Positions 8,564-18,303 of a stretch of 43,563 nucleotides of DNA are shown here, piece after piece (within the stretch, counting starts at the first letter, position 1; the number at the start of each line of letters is the position of its first letter). The position numbers and the translations under genes were made by a program. Source of the stretch: Defluviitaleaceae bacterium (GTDB lineage: Bacteria > Bacillota > Clostridia > Lachnospirales > WQUN01); contig WQVY01000013.1 of NCBI GenBank assembly GCA_009785605.1, forward strand, positions 1 through 43,563, read 5' to 3'. The notes under the pieces were generated by a model. That model worked only from the letters and a program-made list of their open reading frames with translations. It was not told where the DNA came from and did not search any database.

Positions 8564-10231
8564 ATGAACAAACAAATAACCATAACCATAGCCAATACAG
8601 GCACTGCCATCATCCCCAAAGGCACGACTTTGCTTGAGCTAAGCGCATCTTACGCCAACACAAAACAATGGCCTATACTGGTAGCCACAGTTGACAATGA
8701 GCTACAAGATCTTTCTCGTAAACTGTTGTTTGACTCCACTGTCGAGTTTTTGGACGCAAGCGACCCCAACGGCTTCCGCGCATACCAGCGCAGCGTGTCA
8801 TTCTTGATGGTGTATGCTGCCAAGGTTGTACTTGGTAAAAAGGCCCGGGTAGTCATTGGGCATTCTATCAACAAAAATTACTATTGCGAGTTACCAGAGC
8901 ATCACGAGCCCATCTCTCAAGAGCTCTTGGAAAAAATAGAAGCAGTAATGCGCGAAACAGTAGAACGCAACCTACCCATAGAGAAGCATACCCTTCAAAA
9001 AGAATACGCGCTAAATCTAGCAGCTGAGTTTGGCTTATACGACAAGCAGCGGCTGTTAAAGTACCGCCACAACTTGACGGTAAGCTTCTATAAGCTGGAC
9101 TGGTTTTACAATTATTTTTATGGGGAAATGGCTCCATCTACAGGCTGCCTAAACCATTTTAAGCTGGTCAAGCGCTCTAGAGGGTTTATGCTACAGTTCC
9201 CAGACGCTAGTCAAGGCAACGAACTTGCTGAGCTTGCACCCAGGCACAAGGTATCCGAAGTCTTCGAAGAAGCAAGTGAGTGGGCAAGGATAATAAACGC
9301 CGACACAGTGGGTGCGCTCAACGACAAGCTTTGCCAACATGGCAACGGCATGATTATCCGCGTAGCAGAAGCCCTGCACGAGAAAAAGACCGCACTACTG
9401 GCGGACCGTATCGTAAACGAAAACCGCCCCATCGTGCTTATAGCCGGGCCAACGTCTTCCGGTAAAACAACATTTGCGGCAAGGCTTAGCACGCAACTAC
9501 GGGCAGCAGGGGTGACACCTCACGTTATAGGGTTAGACAATTATTATCACAACCGCGGCGACGGCCGCATCCCACGAGACGAACATGGCAACGAAGACTA
9601 CGAGACAATAGTAGCCATTGACACAGCACAAATAACAAAGGATTTGCAAGCCCTACTTGGTGGCGAACGAGTCGAAATTCCAACATTTAATTTTTTGACC
9701 GGTAAGCGGGAATACAAGGGGCGCTTTTTGGAGTTGGCCAAGGGAGACGTGCTTATACTAGAAGGTATACACGGCCTAAACGAACAAATAAGTGAGGGCA
9801 TACCATCAGCGCATAAGTTTAAAATTTTCATCTCTGCACTGACCCAGATAAACATCGACGACCATAACCGCATCCCCACAACTGACACAAGACTCGTGCG
9901 CCGTATCGTGCGCGATTTCCAATCCAGGGGGACTTTGGCGGTGGACACGATAGACCGCTGGCCCTCTGTACTAAGGGGCGAGGCAAAATATATCTACCCC
10001 CACCAAGAAGAAGCTGATGCCTTTTTCAACTCTGCGCTAATATATGAGATGTGTGTGCTAAAACAATATGCAGAGCCGCTACTGTTTGACATAACGCCCG
10101 ATATGCCCCAATATACCGAAGCTCGCCGGTTAGTCAAATTTCTAAGCTCGTTCTTGTGTATGCCCAGCGAGAATATACCGGTTAACTCTATCCTTAGGGA
10201 GTTTGTGGGTGGAAGTTGTTACAGCCATTAA
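8564..10231 (+). CDS. Nucleoside kinase (uridine kinase-like, with N-terminal TGS/ThrRS-like domains)
   Basis: A 555-residue protein found in Firmicutes. The first 60 residues resemble a TGS domain and residues up to about 260 resemble the threonyl-tRNA synthetase second additional domain. The C-terminal half is a uridine/phosphoribulokinase-type kinase with Walker A GPTSSGKTT near residue 300, the DNYYHNR substrate motif and ILEGIHGLN. It probably phosphorylates a nucleoside with ATP or GTP; the substrate is unproven. The synthetase-like half has no catalytic core, so it is not a tRNA ligase. The AAAGGAGG ribosome site at 8543-8550 stands 13 bases before this ATG and is followed at once by a two-codon ORF (ATG AAA TAA, 8552-8560). 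Either the spacing is long or the mini-ORF is translated first. Confidence 0.9.
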   Translation: MNKQITITIANTGTAIIPKGTTLLELSASYANTKQWPILVATVDNELQDLSRKLLFDSTVEFLDASDPNGFRAYQRSVSFLMVYAAKVVLGKKARVVIGHSINKNYYCELPEHHEPISQELLEKIEAVMRETVERNLPIEKHTLQKEYALNLAAEFGLYDKQRLLKYRHNLTVSFYKLDWFYNYFYGEMAPSTGCLNHFKLVKRSRGFMLQFPDASQGNELAELAPRHKVSEVFEEASEWARIINADTVGALNDKLCQHGNGMIIRVAEALHEKKTALLADRIVNENRPIVLIAGPTSSGKTTFAARLSTQLRAAGVTPHVIGLDNYYHNRGDGRIPRDEHGNEDYETIVAIDTAQITKDLQALLGGERVEIPTFNFLTGKREYKGRFLELAKGDVLILEGIHGLNEQISEGIPSAHKFKIFISALTQINIDDHNRIPTTDTRLVRRIVRDFQSRGTLAVDTIDRWPSVLRGEAKYIYPHQEEADAFFNSALIYEMCVLKQYAEPLLFDITPDMPQYTEARRLVKFLSSFLCMPSENIPVNSILREFVGGSCYSH

Positions 10232-10273
10232 GGTGAGTAAAATGATTTAGCAAAATAAAGGAGATTATCTAGA

Positions 10274-12196
10274 ATGGAAAATTCGAACAGGAACAAAAGT
10301 AGTGTAGTACCTATTATAGTGGCATTGGCTGTCGTACTTATTGCAGCCGTAGCCATATGGTTCTTTGTCTTCAACGACTCGTCGCCGCTGGCAGAACGGG
10401 GAGCTTACAACGACGGCGATACTGCTAACAATAACAATCAAGAGCAAGATCTAGCTCCCGACACAAATAACAACAACGACGACATGACAAATGACGACAC
10501 AACAACTATAAATGACAACGAAGGTTTTACATGGCTTGTACAACCCAGATATGACGAAATGCGCTTCTTTGAAGGCGGCTTGGCGGCAGTTAACTTAAAC
10601 AATTTGTGGGGTTTTATTAACAAATACGGGGAAGAAGTCATACCCCCGCAATATTCAGACCATTTCCCGTTTAGCGAAGGCTTTGCCGCAGTTAGTATTG
10701 GTGCAGATCTTAACGAGTGGGGAAGGCCCGTTGGCGGCCAGTGGGGCTTTATAGACACCACAGGCAGGGAAGTTTTAGCGCCGCGTTTTGATAGTGTGCT
10801 GCCCTTTAATAACGGTATAGCGATGTTTAGAACCGGTAGCATACAAGACGAGTGGGGCTGGCCAATAGGCGGCCATTGGGGCGCTGTGGATACATCTGGC
10901 AACATAGTTATAGAGGCTCTTTTTGACGAATTCCACGGATTTAACGACGACTTGGCAGCGGTAAGGGTCAATAGCGTCATAACAGATGACGGGATGATAT
11001 CCGAAGGCGAATGGGGCTTTATTGACAGAAATGGCAATATGATAATCGAGCCCAATTTTACTGGGGCTTCGATGTTTAACCATGGGTTTACATCTGTAAG
11101 GGTGGGCGGCACATGGCAGGATTGGCAGGTTGTTGGTGGTGTGTGGGGCATAATAGACACAAGCGGGGAAATTATTGTATCACCACAATATGACATCATA
11201 CATGGTTTTTCGGACGGTCTTGCGGCTGTGATGGCTGGCAGCTCTTTTGATGAGCAAGGTTTTTTTGTTGGCGGCCAATGGGGCTTTATTGATACATCTG
11301 GCTATGAAGTTGTACCTCTGATATATGACTCTGTCGCGGGTTTTCATGAAGGGTTTTCTGCTGTATTTGCAGGCGATTATTGGGGCTTTATAGACATGAC
11401 AGGTAGGGTGACGGTACCCCTTATTTATACCGCTGTGGCTGGGCAAACTGCATCAGGTTTTGCTGCAGTTGCAACCGGCGGCATAAGACACGATGAGCTT
11501 GGGCATGTCGAAAGACGCCAATGGGGCGTTGTAGATATCACAACGGGCGAAGAAGTTATACCGCTTATATACGACTCTGTTTGGATATTGAACGATGAAA
11601 CAGTAGCAGTATTGGTAGACGCAGATATAAACAACGAATGGGGCAGCGTAGAGGGTGGCAGATGGGGCCTCATTGACATGACAGGCCGCGTAATATTAGA
11701 ACCAAAGTACGATGTGTTGACCAACAGCGGCGATGACGATTTGCTTCGCGTGTTGGTAGACGGTACACTCACCGAGTGGGGAGGCTTTACCGGCGGCCAA
11801 TGGGGCGTTATTGATATGACCGGCCACGAGGTAATACCGCCGCAGTACGATGATATTTGGTCCTTTGTTCACGGTTTTGTACCAGTAAGGGTTGGCGGTA
11901 CAGCCAATGCTCAAGGCATAGTAGAGGGTAACTACTGGGGTGTAATAGACCGCACAGGTCATATGATAATATCACCAAATTACGAACAAATTTGGATCCT
12001 TTCGGAGGATGTTATTGCCGTCATGAATGATGCAGAAAGAGACGAATGGGGCAGCATTATCAGGGGCCGCTGGGGCTTTTATGATACCCGCGGCAATGTG
12101 ATTATCCCACCAAGCTATGACAATATAGGCTTTTTCTATGACGGCCTTATAGCAATAATGCATGACGGGCTTTGGGGCCTTGCACGTATTAGTTGA
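10274..12196 (+). CDS. Membrane-anchored WG-repeat protein
   Basis: A 640-residue protein with a single N-terminal membrane anchor (about residues 10-35, VVPIIVALAVVLIAAVAIWF). An Asn/Asp-rich linker to about residue 85 follows, then about 12 WG repeats to the end. Each repeat centres on WGFIDxxGxEVIPPxYD, the hallmark of the WG beta-repeat family (PF14903). By topology the repeats should lie outside the membrane. The molecular role of WG repeats is not established. The ribosome site AAAGGAG is 9 bases before the ATG. A long hairpin element lies directly after the stop codon. Confidence 0.92.
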   Translation: MENSNRNKSSVVPIIVALAVVLIAAVAIWFFVFNDSSPLAERGAYNDGDTANNNNQEQDLAPDTNNNNDDMTNDDTTTINDNEGFTWLVQPRYDEMRFFEGGLAAVNLNNLWGFINKYGEEVIPPQYSDHFPFSEGFAAVSIGADLNEWGRPVGGQWGFIDTTGREVLAPRFDSVLPFNNGIAMFRTGSIQDEWGWPIGGHWGAVDTSGNIVIEALFDEFHGFNDDLAAVRVNSVITDDGMISEGEWGFIDRNGNMIIEPNFTGASMFNHGFTSVRVGGTWQDWQVVGGVWGIIDTSGEIIVSPQYDIIHGFSDGLAAVMAGSSFDEQGFFVGGQWGFIDTSGYEVVPLIYDSVAGFHEGFSAVFAGDYWGFIDMTGRVTVPLIYTAVAGQTASGFAAVATGGIRHDELGHVERRQWGVVDITTGEEVIPLIYDSVWILNDETVAVLVDADINNEWGSVEGGRWGLIDMTGRVILEPKYDVLTNSGDDDLLRVLVDGTLTEWGGFTGGQWGVIDMTGHEVIPPQYDDIWSFVHGFVPVRVGGTANAQGIVEGNYWGVIDRTGHMIISPNYEQIWILSEDVIAVMNDAERDEWGSIIRGRWGFYDTRGNVIIPPSYDNIGFFYDGLIAIMHDGLWGLARIS

Positions 12197-12201
12197 TTTA
12201 T

Positions 12202-12299
12202 AGCAATTCCCCCTTTAAACGGTCCCGGCCGAGCTGAAAATAGCGGACGTTTCAACGCTTTTTCAGCGATAGTCGGGGCCGATTTAAAGGTGAATTGCT
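12202..12299. repeat. 98-bp long imperfect hairpin (MITE-like) between convergent genes
   Basis: Outer arms AGCAATTC/GAATTGCT and CCTTTAAA/TTTAAAGG enclose CGGTCCCG with CGGGGCCG, then GCTGAAAA with TTTTCAGC and AGCG with CGCT around a 10-base loop. The whole 98 bases form one nearly continuous stem. It lies between the ends of the WG-repeat gene and rae1. No T run follows, so it is not a simple terminator. Its outer arm (TATAGCAATT...CC.TTTAA) recurs at 33327 and inverted near 36131. Confidence 0.75.
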
Positions 12300-12310
12300 T
12301 TAACCGTATT

Positions 12311-12844
12311 TTACTTCCCGTACCGCATAGCCTCCAGTTTGGCCGCTGTTTCTTTATCCAGCAGGCCAAACAGGGGGTTTTTCTTTACTGGGGTATTTTC
12401 TATGTGGCGCTGGCGCAGTTGCTGCTTTGCGTTGTCTATTTCTTTCCATAGGTCTGTGGCGGATATGCGGTTAGCGCCTTGGCCTAGGATTATCAGTTGC
12501 TCTAGGGCATCTGATGTGGCTACGGTTATGCGGTCACGGCTTTTGCCTTCTTTGGAGAGTTTGTAGGCGGCTTGCTCTATGTACCGGTCTGCGGTTTCGG
12601 CTTCTTTTGTGAACACGATTTTTACATTGTTGTATTCTGTTACACTTCCTATGCCACCAGGCACCATGTGCGCATCGAAAACTATGATTACGCGGTAACG
12701 GCTCAAAGCCATAAACTCACACAATGCATCACAAAGTTTTATGCGTGCACCGTCAAGCGAGTCTGCGGCTATAGCTGACAGCTCTGGCCGTGCGTGTATA
12801 ACGTTGTATCCGTCTACAAGCAGGTAATGGGCGCGGGTTTTCAT
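12311..12844 (-). CDS. rae1: NYN-domain ribonuclease Rae1 (YacP)
   Basis: A 177-residue NYN/PIN-like protein of the YacP family, shown in Bacillus subtilis to be the ribosome-dependent mRNA endonuclease Rae1. It begins with LLVDGYNVIHA, which carries the first acidic metal-binding residue, and has IIVFDAHMVPGG and the later TVATSDALEQ acidic position. The C-terminal WKEIDNAKQQLRQRH helix is also typical. The start overlaps the rlmB stop as ATGA, so translation is probably coupled. It is the last gene of the ispF-cysS-mrnC-rlmB-rae1 operon, the same neighbourhood as in Bacillus. Confidence 0.93.
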   Translation of the reverse strand: MKTRAHYLLVDGYNVIHARPELSAIAADSLDGARIKLCDALCEFMALSRYRVIIVFDAHMVPGGIGSVTEYNNVKIVFTKEAETADRYIEQAAYKLSKEGKSRDRITVATSDALEQLIILGQGANRISATDLWKEIDNAKQQLRQRHIENTPVKKNPLFGLLDKETAAKLEAMRYGK

Positions 12845-13638
12845 GCCTGGGTAGGCAGTGTAGTTAGCATTTTTATTGCCGGTTTGTGCGCCCCTGTGCG
12901 AGTGCGTACTACCTCATATATAAGCACACCAGCCGCGACAGACACGTTAAGAGACGACATTTGCCCCAGCATTGGGATGCTTACATGAAAATCTGCAGTC
13001 TGGGACACAAGGCGGCTTACACCCTCGCCTTCGGCGCCCAGTACAATGGCTATTGGGCCGCTTAGGTCGGCTTCGTACATGCTTTCACCGTTCATGTCGG
13101 CACAGGCTATCCATAGGCCGGCAGCCTTTAACTCTTCCAGCGTACGGGTGATATTGCCCACACGGGCTACGGCCATGTGGGTTATTGCCCCGGCAGAGGT
13201 CCTTGCTACTGTGCCGGTAAGGCCCACAGCGCGGCGCTTAGGGACTATAACACCGTGCGCGCCACCAGCCTCTGCTGTACGAATTACCGCACCCAGGTTG
13301 TGAGGGTCGGTTACGCCATCCAGTACTAGTATAAACGGGGGTTGGTTGCGTGATTTGGCAATGGCTAATATATCTTCTATTGTTGCATATGGGATTGCGG
13401 GGCACAGGGCTATCACGCCTTGGTGGTGGCCTGTTTCAGATGTTGTATCCAGCTTTGCACGGTCTACTTCTTGTACAACTATACGGCGGTCACGGGCTTT
13501 TGCGGCAATTAGGCGCAAGGTCCCTTCCAGTGGCTTGTCCTTGTCCCGGCGCAGTAGTATGCGGTCTATTGGCTTTTCGTTGTTTAGGGCTTCTAGTACG
13601 GCTTTGCGGCCTTCTAGTATCAAATTTTCGGTTTCCAT
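12841..13638 (-). CDS. rlmB: 23S rRNA (guanosine-2'-O-)-methyltransferase RlmB
   Basis: A 265-residue SPOUT-class methyltransferase expected to methylate G2251 (E. coli numbering) of 23S rRNA using S-adenosylmethionine. The N-terminal substrate-binding domain starts LILEGRKAVLEAL. The catalytic domain has DGVTDPHNLGAVIRTAEA with the conserved Asn and Arg, IVLGAEGEGV, and the knot motif IPMLGQMSSLNVSVA. The ribosome site AGGAG lies 8 bases before the ATG. It sits 4 bases after mrnC and overlaps rae1 by 4 bases. Confidence 0.95.
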   Translation of the reverse strand: METENLILEGRKAVLEALNNEKPIDRILLRRDKDKPLEGTLRLIAAKARDRRIVVQEVDRAKLDTTSETGHHQGVIALCPAIPYATIEDILAIAKSRNQPPFILVLDGVTDPHNLGAVIRTAEAGGAHGVIVPKRRAVGLTGTVARTSAGAITHMAVARVGNITRTLEELKAAGLWIACADMNGESMYEADLSGPIAIVLGAEGEGVSRLVSQTADFHVSIPMLGQMSSLNVSVAAGVLIYEVVRTRTGAHKPAIKMLTTLPTQA

Positions 13639-13642
13639 TGGG

Positions 13643-14014
13643 TTACTCCTTATTGTGGCTTGTGCATTGCTTGAATATTTCTTCTAGGCGTTCTATGTTT
13701 CGTGTGTTGTATAAATGGCCAAACAGCGCTTCTAGGCCTGTGGCATGGCGGTATGATGCCGTGTCTGCATTTTTGGCGCGTGTTAGGGGGTTGAGATTGC
13801 GGCCGCGGCGCATGATTGTTTGCTCGTCTGGGGTTAGGGACTGGTAAATACGGTGGTACATATCTGCCTGGGCGGTGGCGGAGACAATATCCTTTGCGCG
13901 GCGGTTGGCTTTGTTTACGGGTAAGCCTTCGGCTATTAGCATCTCACGTGCCCACAGCTCGAACACCGCGTCACCCAGGTATGCCAGCGAAGCGGCGCTT
14001 ATGCCCTGTGCCAA
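13643..14014 (-). CDS. mrnC: Mini-ribonuclease III (MrnC)
   Basis: A 123-residue RNase III-like protein without a dsRNA-binding domain, the size expected for Mini-III, which matures 23S rRNA precursors in Firmicutes. LAYLGDAVFELWARE is the catalytic signature with Asp and Glu; RGRNLNPLT and ATGLEALFGHLY carry the distal acidic residues. The start is TTG at 14014, supported by a GGGGAGG ribosome site six bases upstream. The gene overlaps the end of cysS by 16 bases, so the two are coupled. Confidence 0.95.
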   Translation of the reverse strand: MAQGISAASLAYLGDAVFELWAREMLIAEGLPVNKANRRAKDIVSATAQADMYHRIYQSLTPDEQTIMRRGRNLNPLTRAKNADTASYRHATGLEALFGHLYNTRNIERLEEIFKQCTSHNKE

Positions 14015-15396
14015 CGTACGCCTCCCCTTGTATCTTCAAGTATTATGCCTTTGGAAGCAAGCTCGTCCCTTATACGGTCCGACTCTGCAAAGTTTTTGGC
14101 TATGCGTGCGGCTGTACGTGCAGCTATTAGCGCTTCTACTTCTTCATCGGTTAGGGTGACAGTATCTGTGTCGGTATCCGTATCGGCAACTATCCCCAAG
14201 AGCCCGCATAACAGCTCTAACTTCTCGCGTAGATATTGCGCATTTTCTTTTGAAATTGTTGGGATTTGCTTGTTGGTAAAGGTTACAAGTTCGTAGATGG
14301 CGGTTACTGCGTCTGCGGCGTTGAAGTCATCTTCCATGGCCGTCTCGAAAGCTTGGATGTATTGGTTTACTTCTTGTTGTATGGGTGTGCGGGTGCTACT
14401 TTGTGCTGTTTTTTCGGCGTGGGTAAGGTTCCTGTGGCAATTTTTAATGCGGTTTAGGCCTTGTTTAGCAGCTTCTATTACTTCATCTGTAAACTCCATG
14501 GGTGCGCGGTAGTGGCCGCTTACTAAATAAAAGCGGATTACATCATATGGGAAGCGCTGGGCTACCTCACGCAATGTTTGAAAATTACCGGCAGACTTGC
14601 CCATTTTCTTGTGATTGACCGTTAATATGCCACAGTGCATCCAGTAACGGGCAAAGTTTTTGCCGTTGGCGGCTTCGCTCTGGGCTATTTCATTTTCGTG
14701 ATGCGGGAAGATTAAATCACTTGCGCCGCCGTGGATATCTATTTCTTCGCCCAAGTATTTTAGCGCCATGGCAGAGCATTCTATGTGCCAGCCGGGGCGG
14801 CCTTGGCCCCAGGGGCTTTCCCAATACGGCTCGCCTGGTTTTGCGGGCTTCCATAGTACAAAGTCTGTAGCGTTTTGCTTGTCTGTATCTACTTCAACCC
14901 TGGCCCCGGAAATTAAATCTTCTATTTTTTTGCGTGAGAGTTTGCCGTAACCTTGTGCGTTTGCGGTATTGAAGTATACGGAGCCATTTTTGTGATATGC
15001 ATGGCCGCCTTGTACTAAGCGCTTTATCATAGCTATTATTTCCGGGATTTCACCAGTTGCTTTTGGGTGGATAGTGGCATGTCTCACGTGCAACGAGTCT
15101 AAATCTTCTAATGTGCGCTGTATATATTTTTCGGCCAGCTCGTGAGTGGCACAGCCTTCATCTGCGGCGCGTTGGATAATTTTGTCCTCTATGTCTGTGA
15201 AGTTTTGGATGTATATAACTTCGTAATCCTTATACTCTAGATAGCGGCGTATAGCATCAAAAGCCACATAAAAACGGGCATTGCCTATGTGGATATCGTT
15301 GTAGACTGTCTGCCCGCAGGTGTACATTTTTATTTGGCCTGGGTTTATTGGGGTCAGGGGCTCTTTTTTGCCGGTTAGGGTGTTATAAATTTTCAT
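13999..15396 (-). CDS. cysS: Cysteinyl-tRNA synthetase
   Basis: A 465-residue class I synthetase that charges tRNA-Cys. The start MKIYNTLTGKKEPLTPI is typical. HIGN near residue 37 is the HIGH signature and KMGKSAGN is the KMSKS equivalent. Zinc ligands include CGQTVYN and the C/H/E set around HIECSAMALKYLG. The C-terminal DALR-type domain contains a run of alternating Asp-Thr residues (about residues 408-415), encoded by a short simple-sequence repeat and not usual in the family. The 13-base gap to ispF holds the ribosome site GAAAGGA, so it is in the same operon. Confidence 0.97.
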   Translation of the reverse strand: MKIYNTLTGKKEPLTPINPGQIKMYTCGQTVYNDIHIGNARFYVAFDAIRRYLEYKDYEVIYIQNFTDIEDKIIQRAADEGCATHELAEKYIQRTLEDLDSLHVRHATIHPKATGEIPEIIAMIKRLVQGGHAYHKNGSVYFNTANAQGYGKLSRKKIEDLISGARVEVDTDKQNATDFVLWKPAKPGEPYWESPWGQGRPGWHIECSAMALKYLGEEIDIHGGASDLIFPHHENEIAQSEAANGKNFARYWMHCGILTVNHKKMGKSAGNFQTLREVAQRFPYDVIRFYLVSGHYRAPMEFTDEVIEAAKQGLNRIKNCHRNLTHAEKTAQSSTRTPIQQEVNQYIQAFETAMEDDFNAADAVTAIYELVTFTNKQIPTISKENAQYLREKLELLCGLLGIVADTDTDTDTVTLTDEEVEALIAARTAARIAKNFAESDRIRDELASKGIILEDTRGGVRWHRA

Positions 15397-15409
15397 GTAT
15401 ATTATCCTT

Positions 15410-15916
15410 TCACGCTGGTTGGCTTTTGTTGATTAAGCACACAGCCTGGGCAGCTATGCCCTGCATTGTGCCGGTAAAGCCTAGCCCTTCTTCTGTAGTA
15501 AACTTTACATTTACGGCAGTGGGTTGTATATCCAGAGCTTGAGCTATGTTGTGTTTCATATGATCACGGTATGGGGATAACTTTGGGGCTTGGCATATAA
15601 GTGTTGTGTCTATGTTGGCGACTTGCCAGTTGTCTTTGGCTATGAGTTTCCCCACTTCTAGAAGCATACATAAGCTGGATGCATCTTTATAGGCCACGTT
15701 ATTGTCTGGGAAATGCTGTCCTATGTCGCCCAAGCCAGCCGCACCCAATAGTGCATCCATGACTGCATGGGTTAGTACATCCGCATCCGAATGGCCTAGC
15801 AGCCCCAGGCTGTGTGGGATGTCTACCCCACCTAGTATCAGCTTGCGATTTGCCACGAGACGGTGTACGTCATAGCCTGTGCCTATTTGGTATTGGGATT
15901 GGTATTGGTGTTGCAT
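15410..15916 (-). CDS. ispF: 2-C-methyl-D-erythritol 2,4-cyclodiphosphate synthase
   Basis: Expected to catalyse the fifth step of the MEP isoprenoid pathway. GYDVHRL holds the zinc-binding Asp and His, [20 protein letters not shown] is the signature, and [11 protein letters not shown] closes the fold. An ATG start at 15916 gives 168 residues, close to the usual 157-160. A longer in-frame TTG reading from 15985 is possible but lacks a ribosome site. IspD is not next to it here. First gene of the minus-strand operon, divergent from dnaX. Confidence 0.95.
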   Translation of the reverse strand: MQHQYQSQYQIGTGYDVHRLVANRKLILGGVDIPHSLGLLGHSDADVLTHAVMDALLGAAGLGDIGQHFPDNNVAYKDASSLCMLLEVGKLIAKDNWQVANIDTTLICQAPKLSPYRDHMKHNIAQALDIQPTAVNVKFTTEEGLGFTGTMQGIAAQAVCLINKSQPA

Positions 15917-15992
15917 GGGATTAGTCAGTCCTTCCGTGTGTGGTGTGTATATTGCTGTAAAAGAATGCTTTATCATTAGTATCAAAACCGCC

Positions 15993-16017
15993 GGCGTAGT
16001 GTAGCCACTTATACGCC
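15993..16017. promoter_or_regulatory. Hairpin in the ispF/dnaX divergent region
   Basis: GGCGTA pairs with TACGCC and GTG with CAC around loop TAGC, with a 3-base bulge. It sits in the 178-base gap between the divergent ispF and dnaX starts, where both promoters must lie. It could be an operator or a leader structure. I see no strong consensus promoter to place it against. Confidence 0.35.
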
Positions 16018-16094
16018 TTTGGCAAAACCAACATTTAAGTGTAAAATAAATTGCTAAACAAGGCTAACAGAACGCATTGCAGAGGAGTAATCAT

Positions 16095-17942
16095 ATGCAC
16101 ACAGCATTATACCGCAAAAGGCGGCCAAAATCATTCGCTGATTTGGTTGGCCAGCCCCATGTTGTACAAGCCCTTTCAAACCAGCTGCAAACAGGCCAAG
16201 TTTCACATGCATATCTGTTTTGTGGGACTCGCGGTACGGGCAAGACTTCTGCAGCCAAGATTTTTGCCAGGGCGGTAAATTGCCAGGCTGGCGATGCAAA
16301 CAATGCAAACGGCCCGTGCAATATATGTGACATATGCCAAAGCATCTTGTCTGACCGCTGTATGGATGTAATAGAAATTGACGCTGCGTCCAACAACAGT
16401 GTTGACAATATCCGCGACCTGCGGGAGGAAGTACGCTACCCGACAACACAGGGCATTTATAAGGTTTATATCATAGATGAAGTGCATATGCTTTCTACCA
16501 GCGCATTCAACGCCCTGTTAAAAACATTAGAAGAACCACCGCCTCACGTGATTTTCATATTAGCAACAACTGACCCGCAAAAAATCCCCGCCACTATATT
16601 GTCACGCTGCCAGCGGTACGATTTTAAGCGGATATCTGCATCAGACATGATAGAAACAATGAAGCGCTACTTGCAAGCAGAAAACGCAACCTACGAAGAT
16701 GCAGCACTTGAAAGAATCGCATATCATTCCGACGGGGCGATGCGGGACGCACTTAGCCTGTTAGACCAATGTCTAAATTTAGGGTCAGTAACAAGTGATG
16801 AAAATGCAGAGCAACACGGTACAACCCTTACCTTGGGCAATGTCCTAAAAATACTAGGTGCAGTAGACCGGCAGGCATTATTCGATTTTACAGAGGCTTT
16901 AGCAGCATACGACAGTACCACAATACTAAAAATAATAGACGATAACATGAAGCAAGGCCGTGACGTTGCGCAACTGACCAATGACTTAATACGGCATTTT
17001 CGCGATGTGCTGGTAGCAGGGCAGGGCGCGTCACTAGATTACTCAGCAGAAATAACACAAAAATTAAAAGAGCAAGGCACACACATACAACCAGAGCGGT
17101 TGATTGTATATATCCACACTTTTTCCGAAACCCTGCGGGAGTTGCGCTTTGCCCCCCATATGCGCACGGCACTGGAGGTATGCGCGCTAAGACAATGCTC
17201 ACCAGCAGCACTGGCCGTAAGTGACATAGCGGGCCAGGGTCAGGCATATAGCAGCAGCGGCGAGCTAGAGGGGCTAATATCGCGCATAGCCAAGCTAGAG
17301 CGACAAATATCAGATACGGCTGTAACACCACAAACGACATATACAGGACCAGAACAAAAACCACCACAAGTACAACCCATACAAGAAACGCAACCCGCAC
17401 AGCCTAAAAATCCACAATCAACACAAACCCCCACCCCACCCCACACCGGCGACCTTACCCCTCAACTTATGTACACAATACAGTCTAACTGGATATCTGT
17501 AGTAAGCACCCTTTCGCCAATGTTACGCTCAACACTAATACGTTGCGGCATAGAGCCAGATGGCGCAATACTTAAAATAATCTGCGACAACGAATCCGAA
17601 GTAAAATTCCTAAAGGACAAAAACCGCCCACTAATGATAAGGGAAGCCTTAGCCGAAAAATTCAACCTATCTACTCCCCCCAACCTTGCCTTTATCGTAA
17701 GCGACCCTTACAATGTAGCGGCAAAGCCAAAGAAACTCGCAACCAGCACCGCACCACCGCAACCTCCAGCAAGAGAAGCACCCAAGGAGGTACCATTCGA
17801 AATACCACTCGAAATACCATCCGAAGTCCAGCAAGAGGCCGTATCCCAAGCTCAACCAGAAACAGCACCAGTAGAAATGGAGCAATTGGACTGGTCAAGC
17901 TTTGGCCAAGACATAGACACAGATACAACTTCACCATTTTAA
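16095..17942 (+). CDS. dnaX: DNA polymerase III subunit gamma/tau
   Basis: Clamp-loader ATPase of the replicative polymerase. It begins [20 protein letters not shown], has Walker [13 protein letters not shown], a four-cysteine zinc module (C..CNICDIC), DEVHML as the DExx box and [17 protein letters not shown] as sensor 1. The C-terminal part is a Pro/Gln-rich linker followed by a tau-like domain, total 615 residues. The ATG at 16095 has AGAGGAG seven bases upstream; an in-frame TTG at 16077 would lie inside or before that site and is rejected. It heads dnaX-ybaB-recR. The tail contains short EIP-type repeats. Confidence 0.96.
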   Translation: MHTALYRKRRPKSFADLVGQPHVVQALSNQLQTGQVSHAYLFCGTRGTGKTSAAKIFARAVNCQAGDANNANGPCNICDICQSILSDRCMDVIEIDAASNNSVDNIRDLREEVRYPTTQGIYKVYIIDEVHMLSTSAFNALLKTLEEPPPHVIFILATTDPQKIPATILSRCQRYDFKRISASDMIETMKRYLQAENATYEDAALERIAYHSDGAMRDALSLLDQCLNLGSVTSDENAEQHGTTLTLGNVLKILGAVDRQALFDFTEALAAYDSTTILKIIDDNMKQGRDVAQLTNDLIRHFRDVLVAGQGASLDYSAEITQKLKEQGTHIQPERLIVYIHTFSETLRELRFAPHMRTALEVCALRQCSPAALAVSDIAGQGQAYSSSGELEGLISRIAKLERQISDTAVTPQTTYTGPEQKPPQVQPIQETQPAQPKNPQSTQTPTPPHTGDLTPQLMYTIQSNWISVVSTLSPMLRSTLIRCGIEPDGAILKIICDNESEVKFLKDKNRPLMIREALAEKFNLSTPPNLAFIVSDPYNVAAKPKKLATSTAPPQPPAREAPKEVPFEIPLEIPSEVQQEAVSQAQPETAPVEMEQLDWSSFGQDIDTDTTSPF

Positions 17943-17961
17943 ATATAAAGGAGAACCCAAC

Positions 17962-18303
17962 ATGCGCAAAGGATTTAACCCAATGGGCGGCGGCATGAAC
18001 ATGAACCAACTCATGAAGCAAGCCAAAAAAATGCAAGATGAAATGGCCGCGATGCAAGAAGAAATGGCAAGCAAGACCCTGGAAGTATCCTCTGGCGGTG
18101 GTGCCGTAAAAGTTACCGTAAGCGGCGAGAAAAAAATCCTAGATTTAACCATCTCACCAGATGTTGTAGACCCAGACGATGTAGAAATGCTACAAGACCT
18201 AGTCATGAGCGCCGTAAACGAGGCACTTCGCCAAATAGAAGAATCAACAAATTCCCAAATGTCTAAACTTACCGGCGGGCTCAACCTTCCGGGGATGTTC
18301 TAA
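17962..18303 (+). CDS. ybaB: YbaB/EbfC family nucleoid-associated protein
   Basis: A 113-residue DNA-binding protein of the YbaB/EbfC family. It has the typical Met/Gly/Asn-rich start, the helix [20 protein letters not shown], the strand region [17 protein letters not shown] and a C-terminal helix. It binds DNA as a dimer in characterised relatives. The gene sits between dnaX and recR as in most bacteria, with AAAGGAG before its ATG. Its TAA stop shares a base with the recR ATG (TAATG), so the two are translationally coupled. Confidence 0.95.
   Translation: MRKGFNPMGGGMNMNQLMKQAKKMQDEMAAMQEEMASKTLEVSSGGGAVKVTVSGEKKILDLTISPDVVDPDDVEMLQDLVMSAVNEALRQIEESTNSQMSKLTGGLNLPGMF

Noticed and set aside
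14161-14190. Separate functional element in the Asp-Thr repeat of cysS
   Set aside because: It is a short simple-sequence run in a C-terminal linker of an otherwise normal synthetase; replication slippage explains it.
16077-16094. Upstream TTG start for dnaX
   Set aside because: The 18 bases contain the AGAGGAG ribosome site for the ATG at 16095, and the extra residues do not resemble other DnaX proteins.
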